NCBI GenBank assembly: GCA_031549725.1
Contig: JAVBPH010000048.1
Coordinates: 1 to 55,293, forward strand
DNA from: UBA937 sp031549725
GTDB lineage: Bacteria; Spirochaetota; Spirochaetia; Treponematales; Breznakiellaceae
Length of the DNA stretch: 55,293 nucleotides
Direction: 5' to 3'
In this document: in pieces, positions 24,942 through 33,368 of the stretch
Layout of the letters: each line of letters opens with the position of its first letter
Position numbering within the stretch: position 1 is the stretch's first letter
Notes under the pieces: model-generated
Seen by the model: the letters and a program-made list of their open reading frames with translations, nothing else
Databases searched by the model: none
Told to the model about the DNA's origin: nothing
Translations under genes and position numbers: made by a program

Positions 24942-24979
24942 ATGAAAGCAAGGATGCTTTCATCAGACTATCAAGGAGG
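24942..24979 (+). promoter_or_regulatory. probable CsrA-binding hairpin plus Shine-Dalgarno, first flaB leader
   Basis: A perfect 9-bp stem ATGAAAGCA/TGCTTTCAT (24942-24950/24955-24963) displays AGGA as its loop. The sequence GCAAGGATGC closely follows the CsrA target consensus (ACARGGAUGU). A second GGA is in the Shine-Dalgarno AAGGAGG (24973-24979), 23 bases downstream, so a CsrA dimer could bridge both and block translation. Confidence 0.7.
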
Positions 24980-24984
24980 ATGAC

Positions 24985-25845
24985 ATGATCATCAACCACA
25001 ACCTCAGCGCTATGTTCGCTGACAGGTCCCTGAAAGTAACCCAGGGTCACCTCACCAAGTCCATGGAAAAACTTTCTTCCGGACTCCGTATCAACCGTGC
25101 CGGCGATGATGCTTCCGGTTTGGCAGTTTCTGAAAAAATGAGAAGCCAGATCAGGGGTCTTTACCAGGCTTCCGCCAATGCTGCTAACGGTATTTCCTTC
25201 ATTCAGACAACAGAAGGTTATCTCCAGGAAACACAGGATATCATCCAGAGAATGCGTGAACTCGCTGTTCAGGCATCAAACGGTATCTATTCTGATGAAG
25301 ATCGTATGCAGATCCAGGTTGAAGTATCACAGCTGGTTGACGAAATTGACCGGATTGCCAGCCATGCCCAGTTCAACGGCATGAACATGCTGACCGGCCG
25401 TTTCGCCAGGCAGATGGGTGAAAACGTGGTTACAGCTTCCATGTGGTTCCATATTGGCGCCAACATGGACCAGCGGGAGCAGGTATTTGTACACACCATG
25501 ACCGCCGCAGGCCTGGGTGTGAGGAACGTCGGAGACCAGTCGTTTATCACCCTGGAAACCCCCGAAGATTCCAACCGGGCAATCGGTGTTCTCGACACCG
25601 CATTAAAGATCGTTAATAAGCAGCGGGCTGACCTGGGTGCATACCAGAACCGCCTGGAACACGCTATTGTGGGTCTTGATATTGGTGCGGAAAACCTGCA
25701 GGCAGCTGAATCAAGAATCCGGGATACCAATATGGCCAACCAGATGGTTGATTATACCCGGGATCAGATCCTGGCCCAGGCGGGGACAGCTATGCTGGCC
25801 CAGGCAAACCAGAGAACAACTTCGGTCTTGCAACTTCTCCAATAG
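24985..25845 (+). CDS. flaB: flagellar filament core protein FlaB (first copy)
   Basis: 286 residues, spirochete FlaB length, with conserved D0/D1 ends and no large surface domain. N-terminus MIINHNLSAMFADRSL and SSGLRINRAGDDASGLAVSEKM; C-terminus NLQAAESRIRDTNMANQMVD and LAQANQRTTSVLQLLQ. No signal peptide; exported by the flagellar type III system into the periplasmic filament. Preceded by a sigma-28 promoter, a CsrA-type hairpin and AAGGAGG. A second, different flaB follows 240 bases later. Confidence 0.96.
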   Translation: MIINHNLSAMFADRSLKVTQGHLTKSMEKLSSGLRINRAGDDASGLAVSEKMRSQIRGLYQASANAANGISFIQTTEGYLQETQDIIQRMRELAVQASNGIYSDEDRMQIQVEVSQLVDEIDRIASHAQFNGMNMLTGRFARQMGENVVTASMWFHIGANMDQREQVFVHTMTAAGLGVRNVGDQSFITLETPEDSNRAIGVLDTALKIVNKQRADLGAYQNRLEHAIVGLDIGAENLQAAESRIRDTNMANQMVDYTRDQILAQAGTAMLAQANQRTTSVLQLLQ

Positions 25846-25867
25846 GGAAGTAAACTATAAGGATGAG

Positions 25868-25893
25868 GGTTACGGCGTTTATTCGCCGTAGCC
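25868..25893 (+). terminator. hairpin after the first flaB
   Basis: GGTTACGGCG (25868-25877), loop TTTATT, CGCCGTAGCC (25884-25893) with one wobble pair. It lacks a strong T run, so partial read-through to the second flaB is likely. Confidence 0.5.
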
Positions 25894-26041
25894 ATGTTCT
25901 TTGACAAAAACCCTCGTTGGTACGCATGGCGGCATGGATCGCTTCTTGGGAAACCAATAGGCGGTCCGTTCCGTTTTCAGCAAGCCCAAAGGAAGCGGCG
26001 CGAACCTTCCGGCGGAATCTTCTGATCATGCGGGATGGCTA

Positions 26042-26078
26042 TGGCTAAGGATAGCTGTAGTTTACCAACACAAGGAGG
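26042..26078 (+). promoter_or_regulatory. probable CsrA-binding hairpin plus Shine-Dalgarno, second flaB leader
   Basis: TGGCTA (26042-26047), loop AGGA, TAGCTG (26052-26057) forms a short stem with wobble pairs at its base. The Shine-Dalgarno AAGGAGG is at 26072-26078, giving a GGA-to-GGA distance of 25 bases, nearly the same geometry as in the first flaB leader although the flanking sequence differs. Confidence 0.55.
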
Positions 26079-26084
26079 GTTATC

Positions 26085-26939
26085 ATGATAATTAATCATA
26101 ATATGAGCGCCATGTTTGCCAACCGCGAGCTCGGCGTTACCCAGGGCGACGTTGCGAAAAGCATTGAAAAACTGAGCTCCGGGCAGCGTATCAACCGGGC
26201 TGGCGACGACGCATCCGGACTGGCTGTCTCCGAAAAAATGAGGAGCCAAATCCGGGGCCTTAACCAGGCTGAACGCAATATTCAGAACGGTGTATCCTTT
26301 ATACAGGCTACTGAAGGTTACCTTCAGGAAACCCAGGATATCCTGCACCGGGTGAGGGAACTGGCTGTACAGTCCGCCAACGGAATTTATTCCGATGAGG
26401 ACCGGATGCAGATTCAGGTTGAAGTATCCCAATTGGTGGATGAAGTAAACCGGATCGCCAGCCATGCCCAGTTCAACGGTATGAATATGCTTACCGGTGC
26501 ATTTGCCCGGGATTCAGCAGTGGGAAGGATCATGCAGTTCCAGGTCGGTGCCAATATGGACCAGAATGAACAGGTCTTCATTGGAACCATGACCGCGCAG
26601 GCCCTAGGTCTGCAGAGCGCTCAAGGTACAGCCGGTATGATAACCATTGCTACGCCGGAAGAGGCAAACCAGGCAATTGGATCTATCGATTCAGCCCTTA
26701 AGCAGGTATCGAAACAGCGGGCCGATCTTGGTGCATACCAGAACCGGTTCGAAATGGCTGCCCAGGGTGTTGCTATTGCTTCTGAAAATCTTCAGGCAGC
26801 GGAATCCCGGATCCGGGATGCCGACATGGCAACAGAAATGGTTGAATATACCAAGAATTCGATTCTCTCCCAGTCGGGAGTGGCTATGCTGGCCCAGGCT
26901 AATACCCGGTCCAACGCAGTTCTGAGTCTTCTTGGCTGA
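26085..26939 (+). CDS. flaB: flagellar filament core protein FlaB (second copy)
   Basis: 284 residues with the same architecture as the first copy: MIINHNMSAMFANREL, the SSGQRINRAGDDASGL block, and a C-terminus AQANTRSNAVLSLLG. The middle (about 135-190) is the least similar part between the two. Treponemes use several FlaB proteins in one filament. No sigma-28 motif was found just before this copy, so it may be transcribed from the upstream gene or an unseen promoter. A strong terminator follows. Confidence 0.96.
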   Translation: MIINHNMSAMFANRELGVTQGDVAKSIEKLSSGQRINRAGDDASGLAVSEKMRSQIRGLNQAERNIQNGVSFIQATEGYLQETQDILHRVRELAVQSANGIYSDEDRMQIQVEVSQLVDEVNRIASHAQFNGMNMLTGAFARDSAVGRIMQFQVGANMDQNEQVFIGTMTAQALGLQSAQGTAGMITIATPEEANQAIGSIDSALKQVSKQRADLGAYQNRFEMAAQGVAIASENLQAAESRIRDADMATEMVEYTKNSILSQSGVAMLAQANTRSNAVLSLLG

Positions 26940-27013
26940 TATTCCGGCAACCTTTAATACTGGATATGTTGAGGCGGACTAAGAGACATCTGGACGTCGT
27001 CTTTTAGTAAGCA

Positions 27014-27049
27014 GGACGGGGGAGTTCGCGCCCTTCCCCGTCCTTTTTT
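27014..27049 (+). terminator. intrinsic terminator after the flaB pair
   Basis: GGACGGGG (27014-27021) pairs with CCCCGTCC (27036-27043) and is followed by six T (27044-27049). Confidence 0.88.
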
Positions 27050-27122
27050 GGAACATTAGTTTTATCAATATTTGAATTCATCAGGGTGAGCAAGTATTGA
27101 TAAATACAGGTGGTAACGTAAT

Positions 27123-27151
27123 TTGGATATTATTGTTTTTACCTGTATATT
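27123..27151 (+). promoter_or_regulatory. putative sigma-70 promoter of flaG-fliD
   Basis: TTGGAT (27123-27128), 17 bases, TATATT (27146-27151). Nearby inverted repeats are TTTATCAATA/TATTGATAAA (27061-27070 and near 27095-27104), and GGGGAAA/TTTCCCC just after the promoter. No sigma-28 motif is seen. Confidence 0.45.
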
Positions 27152-27273
27152 ATAGTGGGGAAACGTCGGCTGGAATTTCCCCCTGTGTATCATAAAAAAA
27201 AGTCCGTATTACACGGAAGTTATACGTGTCCATGGGCAGCAAGCCGGTTGTCCGTGTTTACAGGGAGGTACCT

Positions 27274-27648
27274 ATGGGTATTCAAATATCCGGACTTGGA
27301 AAAGGAATTCCTTATTCGGACCAGCTCCCGCAAGACCGGGGACCTGTGGCTCCACAGGTTCGATCAGCGGAACTTCAAAGGGCCGCCAGACAAACTTTTT
27401 CATCATCGGTGCCGGAAGAGCGGAGAGCCGTAGACATCAGGTCTACAACCGCGGATCTAGAGCGGATCAGTTCAGCTTTAAACAGAAAGCTGAAATTTGT
27501 CGTGGATCATGAGTCCTATGATGTAACCGTAAAGGTGATTGATCCGGAAACCGATAAAGTTATTAAGGTGTTGCCACCGGAGGAGTTGCAGCGGTTGCAC
27601 TCAAAAATTAAGGAAACAATCGGTTTCCTCTTTGATGAACAAGTATAA
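27274..27648 (+). CDS. flaG: FlaG-family flagellar protein
   Basis: 124 residues from ATG 27274, chosen because GGGAGG lies five bases upstream; a longer frame lacks this. The variable N-terminal 70 residues are followed by the FlaG domain: LNRKLKFVVDHESYDVTVKV then IDPETDKVIKVLPPEEL. FlaG proteins sit next to fliD and influence filament length in other bacteria. Located between the flagellins and the cap gene fliD. Confidence 0.85.
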   Translation: MGIQISGLGKGIPYSDQLPQDRGPVAPQVRSAELQRAARQTFSSSVPEERRAVDIRSTTADLERISSALNRKLKFVVDHESYDVTVKVIDPETDKVIKVLPPEELQRLHSKIKETIGFLFDEQV

Positions 27649-27651
27649 GAG

Positions 27652-27678
27652 CCTCTAGGAACTTCAGTTTTTAGAGGT
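27652..27678 (+). repeat. hairpin repeat between flaG and fliD
   Basis: CCTCTAGGAACTTC...TTTTTAGAGG, a member of the dispersed hairpin family also found at 20604 and 35365. Confidence 0.55.
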
Positions 27679-27703
27679 TCAATAAAGGTGAAATAAGCGG
27701 TTC

Positions 27704-29737
27704 ATGTCTGATATTAGTATTCCGGGAGTTAAAAGCCGGTTCAATACAGAAAAGATGATCGAAGACCTCATGAAGGTCGAGCGGGTCCCTCTGGAGCGGA
27801 TGGAGAAGAATGTCGAGCATCTCCAGAGTGAAAAGACCTACTGGCAGGATGTGGGCCGTCGAATGACTTCCCTCAGGGAAAGCGCCAGGGTACTTTATTC
27901 TTTTCAGAATCCTTTTAACGACCGTATTGCATCTTCTTCCAATGAATTAGCCCTGACCGGGACAGCCAAAAGGGATGCGGTTGAACAGGAACGGTATTTC
28001 ACTGTTAAACAGGTGGCCCAGGCGGACAGGTTCCTGTCCGCACCGCTGGATGAAGCTTTTAAAATAAAAGAAGGAAATTACTCATTCTCCGTAGGTGAAG
28101 ATACCGTATCTTTCACCTATAAGGGCGGTTCATTAAATGATTTTATTGAAGCCCTGAACCGCCGGGGCCGGGATAAAATTAAGGCCAGCGTTATCACGGT
28201 TCAGCCCGGTACCAAATCCCTGCTTATTGAGTCCCTGGTTACCGGGGCTTCCAAAAAACTTGGCTTTTCCGATGCTGCGGAAAGCCTGGCCATGGATACC
28301 GGTATGGTTGAAAAGGTCAATGAATCCAAAAGGGACCTGACCCTTTCCCAGAATACCGTCCAGGCCCAGAATACGGCAAATCCCCAGGCAGTTTCCTTTG
28401 GGGAAGGGGTTTTAAATCTGGGAGCGGGTTCCACCGCAAAAATTCCCTTTGGAGCCGCCCTGCCTGACCAGAATTCCCTGACCCTTAAATTCGAAATATC
28501 CACCAAGGTAAGGAATGATGCGGGCCTGGCAGTTTCAGGACCGCCTCCGGGACCTTCCATCCCCGCTACCGGGTCCATAAGTTACGGCGGTATAGTCGTG
28601 GAAAGCGATAATTCCACCGTGCCTGTCCCGGCCTACACTCCTCCGGAACCGCCGAAACGGGTGGACGACATGAACGTCCTGTCCTTAACCTTTTCGGATG
28701 GAACGGGCGCGGCCCTGCCGCCTATCCGGGATTCGGAAAATTTCAATGTATATCAATACAATCTGGCGGATGTGGCCGGAGGAAAAACTATTGTTTCCAT
28801 GGATCTGGTTAACCGAAATACCAACAGGGATGTATCAATCCGGAATATCAGTATTTTTGATCCCAATGCTTCCGGCGGATTCAAACCGGCCAACCCGGTT
28901 TCCCGGGCTCAGGATGCGATTGTTTCTATGGAAGGCATAGAAATCCAAAGACCCACAAATACCATTGATGATCTGATTCCCAATGTGACCCTCAATGTAA
29001 AACGTCCCACGGATACCGCGGTTAGCCTTAGGATTGAACCGGACCGGGAAAGCATAAAAGATGCCATTTATAATATGGTTGGAAATTATAACCAGCTCAT
29101 GGCGGACATCAATATCCTCACCAGAAATGATGAAAAGATTATCCAGGAACTGACATACCTTTCCAAGGATGAACAAACTGCATATAAAGAAAAACTTGGG
29201 GCTTTCTCCGGGGATACCACTTTAAATCAGTTTAAAAATACCATGCAGCGAATTGCCTCGGCCCCCTACCCTACCATTGCGGAACAGGAAGTGGTTCTGC
29301 TTTCACAGATTGGTATTGGTACCGATGTCAGACGCTCCGGCGCCGGCGGTTATGATGCATCCCGGCTTAGGGGATACCTGGAAATCGACGAAAAAGCCCT
29401 GGATGCGGCCCTGCAGAGCAACCTCCCCGCGATACAGCAGCTGTTTGGCCGGGATACCGACGGAGACCTGATTATAGATTCGGGGGTTGCCTTTTCTCTG
29501 GACGGTCTTATGAAGCCCTATGTGGAAACCGGCGGGATTATTACGTTAAAAACCGGCACCATCGATTCCAAGATAAGCCAGGAACAGCGCCGGATAGAGA
29601 CCATGGACAAACAGCTGGCAAACAAGGAATCCGAACTTAAGCGGCAGTACGGTGCCATGGAAGGTGCATACAACCGCATGGAAAGTACCGCCTCTTCCCT
29701 GGACCAGTTCAGCAGAAGAAACAGTAATAATAATTAG
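27704..29737 (+). CDS. fliD: flagellar filament cap protein FliD
   Basis: 677 residues. FliD N-terminal domain at about 5-105 (ISIPGVKSRFNTEKMIEDLM, a coiled segment, then NELALTGTAKRDA) and FliD C-terminal domain from about 430 (NMVGNYNQLMADINILT; ILSQIGIGTD-type motif) with a final coiled coil (QRRIETMDKQLANKESELKR). The central 200-410 region is a variable Pro-rich beta domain. It caps the filament and guides flagellin assembly. AAGGTGA precedes the ATG. Confidence 0.93.
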   Translation: MSDISIPGVKSRFNTEKMIEDLMKVERVPLERMEKNVEHLQSEKTYWQDVGRRMTSLRESARVLYSFQNPFNDRIASSSNELALTGTAKRDAVEQERYFTVKQVAQADRFLSAPLDEAFKIKEGNYSFSVGEDTVSFTYKGGSLNDFIEALNRRGRDKIKASVITVQPGTKSLLIESLVTGASKKLGFSDAAESLAMDTGMVEKVNESKRDLTLSQNTVQAQNTANPQAVSFGEGVLNLGAGSTAKIPFGAALPDQNSLTLKFEISTKVRNDAGLAVSGPPPGPSIPATGSISYGGIVVESDNSTVPVPAYTPPEPPKRVDDMNVLSLTFSDGTGAALPPIRDSENFNVYQYNLADVAGGKTIVSMDLVNRNTNRDVSIRNISIFDPNASGGFKPANPVSRAQDAIVSMEGIEIQRPTNTIDDLIPNVTLNVKRPTDTAVSLRIEPDRESIKDAIYNMVGNYNQLMADINILTRNDEKIIQELTYLSKDEQTAYKEKLGAFSGDTTLNQFKNTMQRIASAPYPTIAEQEVVLLSQIGIGTDVRRSGAGGYDASRLRGYLEIDEKALDAALQSNLPAIQQLFGRDTDGDLIIDSGVAFSLDGLMKPYVETGGIITLKTGTIDSKISQEQRRIETMDKQLANKESELKRQYGAMEGAYNRMESTASSLDQFSRRNSNNN

Positions 29738-29747
29738 AAATACGGGG

Positions 29748-29774
29748 ACATCTAAAATTAAAATTTTCAGATGT
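29748..29774 (+). repeat. hairpin repeat after fliD
   Basis: ACATCT with A-rich arm pairs with AGATGT, followed by TTTTCCTTAAA and a GGAGAAATAAAAATCTCC palindrome, echoing the order hairpin A then central palindrome of the 140-bp element. May serve as terminator. Confidence 0.45.
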
Positions 29775-29868
29775 TTTCCTTAAATTTTTTCGGAGAAATA
29801 AAAATCTCCTATTTTACCGGAATACCCGGAGACCGGTAAAAATCCAGCACCGGGAGACATCTGGAGGA

Positions 29869-30711
29869 ATGATGGATCTTACAATTAATGGACAGCCAGC
29901 TAACATTACTCTGGAAAAAGAAGAAACCGTGGGGGAGCTGCTGTCCGGTATTGAACAATGGCTCCAGGGTACGGATTATTGCCTCAGCGGTATTACCATA
30001 GATGGTATAAGTATTAATTCATCTGATATTTCCCAGGTATTCCCTAAAAGACTGGAAAACACTAATACCATTGATATCAGGACCAGCAGTTGGCTTGAAC
30101 TGTACCTGGAAGCATTAATAATGGTCCAGCAGTACCTGGAAACATACGAAAAAGCTTCATTTGAAGATAAAAAAGTTATTCAGGCATCCTGGGAAGAAGG
30201 GGCCGCCGCCAGCTTTATTAAAAGCCGGGAGGTTACCCTCTTTTCCATGCTGAACCATGTTTTTTCAGGAGAAGGGTTAAGTTCCGGTAATGCCCTTATG
30301 ATTATTACCGAAAGGATCCGGGAACTGGAAAATCCCGGCCAGGAAATCGGCAATATGCAGCAGCTCATTGAGGAATGTGCAAAACGGCTGGAGGACTTAC
30401 CTCTTGATCTGCAGACCGGCAAGGATTTACGGGCCGCTGAAACAATCCAGCTTTTCTCCGGAATAACCGAAAAACTGTTCCGGATTATCTCCATGTTGGA
30501 ATTGCAGGGAACCCATCTGGAATCCATAAAGGTGGAGGACCAGCCCTTTAAGAATTTCGTTGAGGAATTCAGCACCGCTCTCCAGGAATTAATATCGGCC
30601 TACGGATCAAAGGATTCCGTGCTGGTGGGAGATTTGGCAGAATACGAACTGGCACCAAGACTCCGGACATTTTATAAATCCATAAATGATCCTGTCTTAT
30701 TTGGTGCATAG
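29869..30711 (+). CDS. uncharacterised protein of the fliD locus
   Basis: 280 residues, acidic, no signal peptide or membrane helix. The first 70 residues look like a small beta domain (LTINGQPANITLEKEETVGE), the rest is mostly helical (ELYLEALIMVQQYLETYEKA; AETIQLFSGITEKLFRIISM). I do not recognise the family. It stands between fliD and the PilZ gene, as hypothetical genes do in related treponemes to my memory, so a link to flagellar assembly or export is possible but only by context. Confidence 0.6.
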   Translation: MMDLTINGQPANITLEKEETVGELLSGIEQWLQGTDYCLSGITIDGISINSSDISQVFPKRLENTNTIDIRTSSWLELYLEALIMVQQYLETYEKASFEDKKVIQASWEEGAAASFIKSREVTLFSMLNHVFSGEGLSSGNALMIITERIRELENPGQEIGNMQQLIEECAKRLEDLPLDLQTGKDLRAAETIQLFSGITEKLFRIISMLELQGTHLESIKVEDQPFKNFVEEFSTALQELISAYGSKDSVLVGDLAEYELAPRLRTFYKSINDPVLFGA

Positions 30712-30724
30712 GAGGTTTTAGTTA

Positions 30725-31885
30725 ATGGGATATGTTAACCTGCCGCTGCCTTTGCTTCAAAGAAGTACCGACTGGTTTCAGGATAATCTCTGGTTCAAGG
30801 AAGAAAACCCGGTGGTTTCGACCATATTTTTGATATGCCTTGGGGCCGCCATTGTTATCCTGGTGGTGGTCAATATTATCAGGAACGGAATTGGAGCCAC
30901 CGGCCTCAGCGGCGGAAAGGGGAAAAGAACAGGTACCACCACTCCAAGGCGCTTCAGCATTTTCAAAATTTACAAGGTTGCCAATACATATGGTCTTGAT
31001 AAGGATCAGACAAAATTGCTGGAATATATTTTCAGGAATGACGGGGTTTCCGATCCTGTTCACGTTATGGCCAATGTTTCTATACTGGATAAACATTTTA
31101 AACGGGCATACCGGTCTATTGAAAAACGGGCATCCTCCGATGAGGAACTGCAGAATTTCCTTTCCATTCTTTTCTCAATAAGAAATACCGTGGAATTAAC
31201 CCAGCGGACAAATCCCGTTTCCGGTTCGACCCGCCAGGTTTCGGAAAACATGGCGGCGGTGCTTACCACCCCAAAAGGGGAAACCTTTCCTGTTAAGGTA
31301 CTGTCCTCCAAGGGGGACAACCTGCTGGTGGACTGTCCCCGGAATACCCTGGGAACCCCCATACGATTATCCCCAGGTCAAAGGGTAATGCTTGCATTTT
31401 TCACCAAATCGAGTAAAGGATTTTCCTTTGATACCAGGGTAGTCGGAACAGTGGATACGCCCAGGGGCTTAGCCCTTCAACTGGCCCATACAAACAAAGT
31501 AAATAATTCCATGATTCAAAGGCGGTTCAAGCGCAGGGACATGGCCATCAACTGTGATTTCTTTATGGTGAATCTCCAGGATGAAAAAGTCGGAAGAAAA
31601 ATAGAAAGGAAAATGGTGGTATCCCCGCAAAGATTTAAGGGGACCATTACGAATATTTCTTTAGGGGGCTGCGCAATTAAAACCGGGTCCGCAATTCAGG
31701 CAGGAACAAGACTTAAAATAACCTTTGAAAGCATGGACGGCCAAAAGGTGGCTGCCCTGGGACAGGTATTGAGAACCAACAGAAGCGGTACAGCGGCTAT
31801 TACGCTGCATATAAAATTCCTTAAGGTACCGAGAAAAAGCCAAAATGCCATCAATGTCATGGTCTTTGAATATGACCAGGATTGA
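30725..31885 (+). CDS. membrane-anchored PilZ domain protein, c-di-GMP receptor
   Basis: 386 residues. A single transmembrane helix (about 31-52), a helical linker, a YcgR-like domain (about 180-260), and a C-terminal PilZ domain. The c-di-GMP-binding motifs are present: RRFKRR at 266-271 (RxxxR) and N310-I-S-L-G-G (DxSxxG type). Predicted to bind c-di-GMP and adjust the flagellar motor or the envelope. AGGAGG is ten bases before the ATG and overlaps the preceding stop codon. Confidence 0.85.
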   Translation: MGYVNLPLPLLQRSTDWFQDNLWFKEENPVVSTIFLICLGAAIVILVVVNIIRNGIGATGLSGGKGKRTGTTTPRRFSIFKIYKVANTYGLDKDQTKLLEYIFRNDGVSDPVHVMANVSILDKHFKRAYRSIEKRASSDEELQNFLSILFSIRNTVELTQRTNPVSGSTRQVSENMAAVLTTPKGETFPVKVLSSKGDNLLVDCPRNTLGTPIRLSPGQRVMLAFFTKSSKGFSFDTRVVGTVDTPRGLALQLAHTNKVNNSMIQRRFKRRDMAINCDFFMVNLQDEKVGRKIERKMVVSPQRFKGTITNISLGGCAIKTGSAIQAGTRLKITFESMDGQKVAALGQVLRTNRSGTAAITLHIKFLKVPRKSQNAINVMVFEYDQD

Positions 31886-31920
31886 CGGGTATAAAATAAT
31901 TATATATTCTAAAAAAATAC

Positions 31921-32184
31921 ATGAAAATAATCGGTTTAAAAGAAGTACACAGAAAAGATACCCCTATATATTACCGGAGATATTACTCCGGTTTAGTGAC
32001 CATGGAAATTCTGAATAAACATGTTGATAGAAAGATTGATTTTAAAATAGAAACCATGCCAACCGGGAAAAAGGATATTTCAATAACCTTTGAAAAACCT
32101 GTGGATTATCCGGTGGTACCCCTGATGAGGGAGCTGAAACATTACCTTAATGAACTTGATAAAAGCGGAAAACTCCCGCTTTGA
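31921..32184 (+). CDS. small conserved-looking protein upstream of tsaE
   Basis: 87 residues, charged, no signal: VHRKDTPIYYRRYYSGLVTMEI then KIETMPTGKKDISITFE and PVVPLMRELKHYLNELDKSG. It overlaps tsaE by about 35 bases. The ribosome site is weak. No named family recognised. Codon pattern and tight overlap argue that it is real. Confidence 0.55.
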   Translation: MKIIGLKEVHRKDTPIYYRRYYSGLVTMEILNKHVDRKIDFKIETMPTGKKDISITFEKPVDYPVVPLMRELKHYLNELDKSGKLPL

Positions 32185-32608
32185 GATAATCAGTGCCAGC
32201 CCGGAGGAAACCCTGGAAGCCGGTCAATACATTGGGAAACGGTTAAAACGGGGCAGTATTGTTGCCCTGGAGGGTGGTCTCGGAGCAGGAAAAACCCAGT
32301 TAACCAAGGGCATAGCCCTGGGCCTTGGCATTGATGAAGAAATAACCAGCCCCACCTACACTATAATTTCAGAATACTCCGGATTACTGCCCCTCTATCA
32401 TATTGATGCTTACCGGTTGAAAGGTTCCGACGATTTTATTAATATTGGAGCCGAGGAATTATTGTATGGTGACGGCGTGTGTGTTATAGAGTGGAGCAAT
32501 ATTGTCCAGGATGTGCTTCCCGGGGACACGGTGTTCGTAAAAATCGAAATTATTGACCGCGGAAAAAGAAACATAACCGTCCGGGGAATCGATCCGGAGG
32601 CATCATGA
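32150..32608 (+). CDS. tsaE: tRNA threonylcarbamoyladenosine biosynthesis ATPase TsaE
   Basis: About 152 residues. Walker A (LEGGLGAGKTQLTKGIA), SPTYTIISEY switch region, HIDAYRL, and VIEWSNIVQDVLP, all typical of TsaE/YjeE. Works with TsaB and TsaD to make t6A37 in tRNAs. The start could also be TTG 32156. The stop overlaps tsaB as ATGA. Confidence 0.92.
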   Translation: MNLIKAENSRFEIISASPEETLEAGQYIGKRLKRGSIVALEGGLGAGKTQLTKGIALGLGIDEEITSPTYTIISEYSGLLPLYHIDAYRLKGSDDFINIGAEELLYGDGVCVIEWSNIVQDVLPGDTVFVKIEIIDRGKRNITVRGIDPEAS

Positions 32609-33285
32609 TGAATGTACTGGCATTAGATACGGCAACGGAAGTACTTTCGGTGGCGCTGAAAACAGATAAGGGTCAATGGTATATTGAAATAGATGCGGGG
32701 CTGCGCCATTCGGAACTTCTTATGGAAGTCTGCAAAACCATTACCGGGCTGGCGGAAATTTCCCAAAAAGACCTGACCCTGGTGGCGTGCATGAAGGGGC
32801 CCGGATCCTTTACGGGCCTCAGAATCGGGTTTGCCGCGGCAAAAGGGATATCCGCAGCCCTGGGTATTCCGTTTATTTCTGTTCCCACCCTGGATTGTTT
32901 GGCCTATTCCCACCAAAACTGGCCGGGATATGTGCTTCCCCTGATCGATGCAAAAAAACAGTGCTTTTTTACCGCACTGTATCATAATGACCATATTCTG
33001 CACGATTATGTGGATGCCCCGGTTGAAGAAATAGTATCATTTTTACCCGGGGATAAGCCGGTTTTAATCTGCGGGCCCGGAGCTGAAATGTTTTCAGATA
33101 GAATCCGGCAGCTTAATATCCCGTTAAATATGATTCAAAATGAAAAAAATAATCAGGGATACGCCAAAAACCTATTAGAAAAAGCTGAAAAAAGGTATAT
33201 AATTAATAGAAATGGCGATGAATTACTGTCCGGTCCAATGTATTTAAGAAAAAGTGATGCGGAACTAAGTTTAGGGAACCCCTAA
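32605..33285 (+). CDS. tsaB: tRNA threonylcarbamoyladenosine biosynthesis protein TsaB
   Basis: 226 residues of the ASKHA fold: NVLALDTATEVLSVAL, ELLMEVCKTITGLAEIS, and GPGSFTGLRIGFAAAKGIS are TsaB signatures. A scaffold subunit for TsaD and TsaE in t6A synthesis. It overlaps tsaE by four bases. A 13-bp hairpin follows directly after the stop (33284-33324). Confidence 0.92.
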   Translation: MMNVLALDTATEVLSVALKTDKGQWYIEIDAGLRHSELLMEVCKTITGLAEISQKDLTLVACMKGPGSFTGLRIGFAAAKGISAALGIPFISVPTLDCLAYSHQNWPGYVLPLIDAKKQCFFTALYHNDHILHDYVDAPVEEIVSFLPGDKPVLICGPGAEMFSDRIRQLNIPLNMIQNEKNNQGYAKNLLEKAEKRYIINRNGDELLSGPMYLRKSDAELSLGNP

Positions 33286-33324
33286 GGAAAATTTCTAAAA
33301 ACTGAAGTTTAAGAAATTTTCCTT
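33284..33324 (+). terminator. 13-bp hairpin after tsaB
   Basis: AAGGAAAATTTCT (33284-33296) pairs perfectly with AGAAATTTTCCTT (33312-33324); the loop holds AAAAACTGAAGTTTA, linking it to the dispersed hairpin family. Confidence 0.55.
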
Positions 33325-33368
33325 ATACTGGAATAGTGATTCCCATGTTAATGTCGGGAGGATTTTTT

